From positions 15,518 to 32,852 of the forward strand of contig DYBQ01000020.1 in NCBI GenBank assembly GCA_019418545.1: a DNA stretch of 17,335 nt. Reading direction: 5' to 3'. Made by a program: the position numbers and the translations under genes. The notes below the pieces were generated by a model. That model was given only the letters and a program-made list of their open reading frames with translations, searched no databases and was not told where the DNA came from. Source of the stretch: Clostridiales bacterium (GTDB lineage: Bacteria; Bacillota; Clostridia; Oscillospirales; Acutalibacteraceae). Below, one piece after another: positions 13,548-17,335 of the stretch. The stretch's first letter is position 1. The number at the start of each line of letters is the position of its first letter.

Positions 13548-13986
13548 TCAGGTTTCTACTGATTATCTTCTTGGCAGAGAGGAAACGCCCCCAGCAACTT
13601 CTCTTCCCCTCCCAGGTGAATTGCTAAAGATATATCATGGTAAATCAGTCTGGTCGTCCGATTTCGGATGGGTATTGGTAAACTCAATAAAGAATGTACT
13701 GGTTTGTGTTGATGGTTCTTTGGTACCGTTTGATAACGCCGGTTCTGTTTATGTGGCACAGCCTCCGTTCTATGAAGCATCACTTCCAGATTCAAAACCG
13801 TTAAGCAAACCGGATCTTCAAAATTATGGGGAAATCTGGCTTGAACCAATCTCTCACGATACGGAACTCAGAGAACAACTTCGAGGAACCTATCGGGTTT
13901 ACGAACACTGGGTAGAGAATAATTTCGGAAATCGCTTCTCGCTCGATACCTACGGAGTCAAATGGTTGGCTTTCAGCAATAAATAA
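13543..13986 (+). pseudogene. XRE-type regulator, 3' fragment
   Basis: The plus-strand frame begins at the breakpoint with PYQVSTDYLLGREETPPATS. YQVSTDYLLG is the usual end of a cro/cI-type helix-turn-helix domain; the preceding ~50 residues are gone. The ~120-residue C-terminal domain that follows (KSVWSSDFGWVLVNSIKN ... YRVYEHWVENNFGNRFSLDT ... YGVKWLAF) resembles, from memory, C-terminal domains of clostridial regulators of unknown ligand. A bidirectional terminator follows the stop. Downstream initiation at TTG 13621 would leave only the C-terminal domain. Confidence 0.72.
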
Positions 13987-13993
13987 TATTCAA

Positions 13994-14027
13994 GGCAGGG
14001 TTGTCGTAATTGACAATCCTGCCTTTT
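13994..14027. terminator. Bidirectional terminator between XRE fragment and GNAT gene
   Basis: GGCAGGGTTGTC pairs with GACAATCCTGCC (one G-T pair) around a 6-nt loop, followed by TTTT. It serves the convergent ends of the two genes. Confidence 0.85.
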
Positions 14028-14028
14028 A

Positions 14029-14574
14029 TCATAAGTATTTCTGCATATAGAACTCACTTCGGTAAGTGCCGTCCTTGAGCTTAAACATATTCGGTCTTTC
14101 GCAAACAACACGGAATCCGAATTTTTCGTACAAGTGTCTTGCACGGTCATTGCCCTCTATGAACTCCAGCTCCATAATCTCGGTTCCTCGGTTCTGTGCC
14201 GCCGATACAAGCTCCTCGAACATTGCAGAGCCGATACCGAGGTTCCAATAGTCTTTGAGAATAGCATTGGCAATGGTTGCACGATGCGATACTTTCATGT
14301 CTCCTCTGAAGCTGATCTCACAGTTGCCGGCATCCTCATCGTCAACGTAACAGGTGATACCCAATGTATCAGGGGCAGAGCGCAAGCGGTTTACCCATGC
14401 TTCCTCTTGCCCGATAGTTGTTGTCCATTCTTCGGGATAGCGTGCAAGAAAATCAGTTTCACTACAAGATTTCTTTATGTAGTTCAGTAATTTTTCCGCA
14501 TCCTCAACACATGGACTTTTTAAGATGGCGGTCCTGCCATCTTTCAATATGATTGTTTTTTCTTCAAATATCAT
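14029..14574 (-). CDS. GNAT family N-acetyltransferase
   Basis: The 181-residue protein has the acetyl-CoA binding motif A in ILKDYWNLGIGSAMFEELVS (core NLGIGSAM), a preceding strand VSHRATIANAIL and motif B-like NDRARHLYEKFGFRVV near the end. This fits the single-domain GNAT fold of the RimJ/RimL- or streptothricin-like branches. The acceptor substrate is not readable. AAAGGAG lies about 8 nt before the ATG. The gene follows a kinase remnant by 21 bp, so it was probably second in an operon whose front end is lost. A promoter for the intact gene is not obvious. Confidence 0.9.
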   Translation of the reverse strand: MIFEEKTIILKDGRTAILKSPCVEDAEKLLNYIKKSCSETDFLARYPEEWTTTIGQEEAWVNRLRSAPDTLGITCYVDDEDAGNCEISFRGDMKVSHRATIANAILKDYWNLGIGSAMFEELVSAAQNRGTEIMELEFIEGNDRARHLYEKFGFRVVCERPNMFKLKDGTYRSEFYMQKYL

Positions 14575-14595
14575 TTCGATACTCCTTTCGGTAAA

Positions 14596-14784
14596 TTACT
14601 CCTCGATTGAAAAGAGTGCTTTAATCATTTTTGCAACTTCATCTGGAGCCGGATTTGTATTGTCAAGTTTCATATAGTTCTCAAACGGCAGTTCTTCGCC
14701 GTCATAGGAATTAAGGCGATACTTTTCGCTCGTTGCCCTCATTTCAGATTCGCTCCAATTGAGATCACGCTTCCGTTTGCTTTT
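14596..14784 (-). pseudogene. C-terminal fragment of a probable P-loop kinase / AAA protein
   Basis: About 60 codons remain, including RDLNWSESEMRATSEKYRLN, SYDGEELPFENYMKLDNTNP and DEVAKMIKALF. The pattern resembles the C-terminus of small clostridial P-loop nucleoside- or shikimate-kinase-like proteins (recalled, not searched). The Walker A part is missing: an in-frame TAA at 14785-14787 and unrelated repeat sequence replace it. It is the former upstream neighbour of the GNAT gene. Confidence 0.55.
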
Positions 14785-14785
14785 T

Positions 14786-15022
14786 TATCCCCGGCATTTT
14801 ATCCCCCTGCGGGGATAGGACAACCGCCCGGTATGTTTATCCCCGTTCATAATTGTTGATATAGGGATTATACCGTCTAATTTTGTAGATTTTTCCGAGA
14901 TTTTCCGTAGAATTTTCGTAGTCGGTCGCAAGTTTAGACAAGAACAAACAACAAAATGCTGTATAATGTCAAATTTTACCGCCCTTTGAATACTGCACCG
15001 TAAGAAAAGACTTTATGGCTCA
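14786..15022. repeat. Noncoding repeat region beside the kinase breakpoint
   Basis: TTATCCCC occurs at 14785-14792, 14799-14806 and 14837-14844, the second forming a hairpin with GGGGATA (14811-14817). Three tandem imperfect copies of AGATTTTTCCG, period 11, lie at 14887-14918. A TATAAT at 14962-14967 has no -35 at normal spacing. No open frame is convincing. It resembles a mobile-element end or a former recombinase binding region, but the family is not recognised. Confidence 0.45.
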
Positions 15023-15070
15023 AATAAATAGGGGAAACGACCTGCTATCAGGTCGTTTCCCCTATTTATT
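15023..15070. terminator. Long perfect hairpin after the winged-helix gene
   Basis: A 21-bp perfect stem starting AATAAATAGGGG, with a 6-nt loop (15044-15049) and A/T-rich ends, overlaps the stop codon of the minus-strand regulator. It works as a terminator in either direction. Confidence 0.8.
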
Positions 15071-15482
15071 CCGTAATATCCTCAAAACAAAAGCCAACTT
15101 CTCGAACACAACGGATAGCAGAAGGTAAGCTGGGTGCTATCTCACGAAATTTTCTGCGCAGGCCGTATACATGACAGCTTACCGCATTGGCTTCATTTCC
15201 CATTGGATCTTCTCCCCATACAGCCTCATAAAGCTGCCTGTATGACAACACCCGCCCTTCATACAAGGCCAGTCGGTAAAGTAGTTCATACTCTTTTGTT
15301 GTCAGTAATACCTCCTGCTGATTATAGTATACCTTTCTTTTTCCTGTGTCAATTATGAGGTGGTTAAAAATCAATGTCGGTTCAACTACCATTTCAATCA
15401 GCTTCAAATCAGGATGACGCTCCAAAATCTTTGAAATTTCCTCTAAAGCAACGTTATCCTGGTCTGATAGTTCCAAAATCAC
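15066..15482 (-). CDS. Stand-alone OmpR/PhoB-type winged-helix regulator
   Basis: The protein (138 residues from GTG) has a Trans_reg_C winged helix from about residue 42: VYYNQQEVLLTTKEYELLYR leads into EGRVLSYRQLYEAVWGED, and NAVSCHVYGLRRKFREI is the recognition helix. The receiver domain normally in front is absent; only about 40 residues (LELSDQDNVALEEISKILER) precede it, too short for a phospho-acceptor fold. The start is odd. GTG 15480-15482 has its GGAAGG 19 nt away, whereas ATC 15492-15494, four codons upstream, has it at 7 nt and would give I/M-KRIVILELSD. It may regulate the adjacent surface protein gene, but the two are separated by a terminator. Confidence 0.82.
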   Translation of the reverse strand: MILELSDQDNVALEEISKILERHPDLKLIEMVVEPTLIFNHLIIDTGKRKVYYNQQEVLLTTKEYELLYRLALYEGRVLSYRQLYEAVWGEDPMGNEANAVSCHVYGLRRKFREIAPSLPSAIRCVREVGFCFEDITE

Positions 15483-15517
15483 AATTCGTTTGATAGTCCC
15501 ACCTTCCTTCTAAAACA

Positions 15518-15540
15518 GCCGCCATCTGTCTGATGGCGGC
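15518..15540 (-). terminator. Terminator of the surface protein gene
   Basis: GCCGCCATC pairs with GATGGCGGC around TGTCT, followed on the minus strand by TGTTTTAG. It lies 9 nt after the surface protein stop and immediately before the winged-helix gene. Confidence 0.75.
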
Positions 15541-15549
15541 CGTAAAATG

Positions 15550-17335
15550 TTAGATATTCTGTTCCTTTTTCTTTCTGCTGTAAAGCGTCATGCCAACAGC
15601 GCCGGCTCCGGATGCAGCCAGAAGACCAATCCACAGCATCATGTTGCTGCTGTCCCCGGTCTGCGGATTAGTTGTATCGGAAGACTGATCGCCCGCGCCG
15701 GTCTGCTCTTCGTCCTGAACCGTACTGGTTGAAAACGGCGTGTTGGAACCAAGGATAGCATACTGGCCCAGATGGGTAGTCTCAAACACCAGGAAGTCGC
15801 CTTCCGCCACCGCGTCAAAGCGTTCCAGCTCTTCGCCCAGATATACCGCCTGATAGTATTTGTAGCCCTTCAGGTGGTCGTTCATCGGGATTTTGACCGT
15901 CATGGGGTTATCCCTGATTTCCAGAGCTTTACCGTCTTTTCTAACACTGATGTCGTAAATAGACAACAGGCCCGGCAGTTGTTCCTTCAGTTCCGGACGG
16001 CTTGACAACACGCTTTCCTGCGCGATGGTGTCAGCAAAAAGCTCCGCACCCTCTGGCACACCGTCGGTCAGGGAGATGGAAACGCCGGTTTCGGAAGCAG
16101 TCAGATCTTTGGCGCCAGTATCCTCACCAGGTTTTGTTCCAGGATCAGTGCCCGGATCGGTAGAAGTCCCGGACGGGGATACTTTGATCACATCATTGGT
16201 GCAGTAGTAGCTATACATGCCGGTCTTCTCAATGACTGTCTTATATCCCTCCGGATAGCCTTCCTGATCTGCGGTAATATCTTCCATGCCATCTACGGGG
16301 GTTACAACATTTGTCTCGTACCTTGCATCGGAATACGTATCCGGCAGTTCCACCTTGTCAATTGCCTTATATAAGGTGTAATAAGGCGTACCTTCTCCTT
16401 CTTCATCATATTTTATATTGCCTGTGCCCCAATAAAAAGTTTCTTCGCCTTTTTTGAGAACTTTCATGGTTTTCGGCCTGTCAATTTTTGCCTCAATAGT
16501 TTTTCCGTCAGCATCCTTTGTATATTCCGCCGGCCACTCGGTGCTTCCCTGGATTATTTTAACTTCAAGTGCGAGATATTCGTTTCCGCTTGGAAGATCG
16601 TTAACTTTCACCAGTTCGGCAATATCGGTTTGACCTTGCGAACCTATAGTTTCATCAGCTTCAAAAAAGTAAACGCCGTACAGCCTGCCATCATTTCCTT
16701 TGGTGGCAACCTGCCATGTCCTGGACTCATACGGGGCTTCTGTAATGACTGTTTCTGTCTGCTCATATTCCAATTCCACGCCGGAATCAGCTGTCAGAGC
16801 AAGCTTTGTTTCAAAATTTCCTGTGAACGGGATAGATTTAGACGTTGTTGAGATAAACTGTGCCGAACAAGTCGCCATATGCGGAGCATCGGGCATTTTA
16901 TACGCCGTCACAGTAGCCTCCGAACCAACTTTGAGCGAGCCTTGTGTTCCCTCCGCCATAAACGCAATAGCGGCGCTGGAGGTTTTGTTCTCATTGATGG
17001 TCAGGGAGCCGTCTCCAATAATCTCCAGGTTGCCGCCCCAGCCGAAACCGTATACCACCAGCGAGGAGATGTGGTTGTCACCTACCAGCTTAAGCTTCAG
17101 GTCATCACCCATCTCGTTGGCGACAAGGATATTGGTCGGGTTGTTGTAGTTGGTCAGGGTAACGGTGTTGCTCGCCTTATCATAAACAGCACCTGATACA
17201 TCGTCAATCTGGCCGCTGTTGGCAAAGAGCGTCTGATACCCATCCTCCGAATTACCGAGCCTGAGGTATGCAGAACTGTAGTCCCCGGACGAGGGGCCGT
17301 TCGCCGCAAACGCCGGCACAGCCATTCCAACAGCC
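15550..17335 (-). CDS. Sortase-anchored surface protein (partial, 5' end outside)
   Basis: About 595 codons are visible. The right edge falls inside the signal peptide: AVGMAVPAFAANG ends in a typical AFA cleavage site, so the true start lies beyond the window and ATG 17323-17325 is internal. The mature part is β-rich with no recognised enzyme motif: carbohydrate- or polymer-associated repeats are suggested by LKLVGDNHISSLVVYG and GDGSLTINENKTSSAA. A low-complexity linker (STDPGTDPGTKPGEDTG) precedes the last globular domain. The end is a sortase signal with NPQTG instead of LPxTG, a membrane segment (MMLWIGLLAASGAGAVGMTL) and YSRKKKEQ. It should be covalently attached to the cell wall. Confidence 0.87.
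   Translation of the reverse strand, partial: AVGMAVPAFAANGPSSGDYSSAYLRLGNSEDGYQTLFANSGQIDDVSGAVYDKASNTVTLTNYNNPTNILVANEMGDDLKLKLVGDNHISSLVVYGFGWGGNLEIIGDGSLTINENKTSSAAIAFMAEGTQGSLKVGSEATVTAYKMPDAPHMATCSAQFISTTSKSIPFTGNFETKLALTADSGVELEYEQTETVITEAPYESRTWQVATKGNDGRLYGVYFFEADETIGSQGQTDIAELVKVNDLPSGNEYLALEVKIIQGSTEWPAEYTKDADGKTIEAKIDRPKTMKVLKKGEETFYWGTGNIKYDEEGEGTPYYTLYKAIDKVELPDTYSDARYETNVVTPVDGMEDITADQEGYPEGYKTVIEKTGMYSYYCTNDVIKVSPSGTSTDPGTDPGTKPGEDTGAKDLTASETGVSISLTDGVPEGAELFADTIAQESVLSSRPELKEQLPGLLSIYDISVRKDGKALEIRDNPMTVKIPMNDHLKGYKYYQAVYLGEELERFDAVAEGDFLVFETTHLGQYAILGSNTPFSTSTVQDEEQTGAGDQSSDTTNPQTGDSSNMMLWIGLLAASGAGAVGMTLYSRKKKEQNI

Noticed and set aside
14029..14574. GNAT gene as a named aminoglycoside or streptothricin resistance gene
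   Set aside because: Only general GNAT motifs are visible; the acceptor substrate cannot be assigned from the sequence.
14935..14967. Promoter TAGACA ... TATAAT
   Set aside because: The spacer is 21 bp and there is no downstream gene; unlike spoIIE, no family knowledge supports such spacing here.

Overview
The window looks like a chromosomal segment of a spore-forming gut Firmicute (Clostridia, Lachnospiraceae or Oscillospiraceae type). This is inferred from a SpoIIE-like membrane protein, clostridial-style promoters and ribosome binding sites, a Tn916-type integration module and a sortase-anchored surface protein. No search was run; family names come from motifs and recall.

Left chromosomal part (1-3404). 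A partial spoIIE runs off the left edge on the minus strand. It lies behind a sigma-A-like promoter with a 21-bp spacer, the geometry known for Spo0A-activated spoIIE promoters. A minus-strand operon follows, with a patatin-like lipase and a 2H phosphoesterase sharing a TAATG junction. Next come plus-strand tRNA-Val(GAC) and a tRNA-Ser locus. The serine locus holds two identical 40-nt 5' halves of one tRNA-Ser and then a complete tRNA-Ser(CGA) of different sequence. All three share the anticodon-loop core GCACTCGAAAT, so the site looks like a scarred integration hotspot.

Mobile element remnant (about 3346-13547). Beside the tRNA lie six TGGTGCCC repeats (probable integrase arm sites), a tyrosine integrase, an excisionase, a small Tn916 Orf8-like protein and an Orf7-like sigma factor. 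Upstream of the sigma gene sit a 35-codon leader ORF and a strong GC hairpin. All element genes are on the minus strand. Behind the regulatory module is a row of cargo cassettes: PadR-YjdF-KTR1, XRE-CPBP protease-KTR2, TetR-ABC ATPase-FtsX permease, and truncated MATE-KTR3. Three cassettes end in a copy of the same small cysteine-rich KTR gene, with its terminator hairpin lying in or just beyond the 3' end of the gene. No conjugation or relaxase gene is present, so as seen here the element is decayed or cut short.

Right part (about 13541-17335). The MATE gene stops abruptly where an oppositely oriented, 5'-truncated XRE-type regulator begins. A GNAT acetyltransferase, the last ~60 codons of a probable P-loop kinase, and a repeat-rich noncoding stretch (TTATCCCC copies and an 11-bp tandem repeat) follow. 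A stand-alone winged-helix regulator with an unusual start and a large NPQTG-anchored surface protein that runs off the right edge complete the window.

Working picture: an integrative element entered at a tRNA-Ser anticodon site. It collected self-regulated drug, stress and transport cassettes, possibly exchanged by recombination between KTR copies, and then lost its transfer functions.
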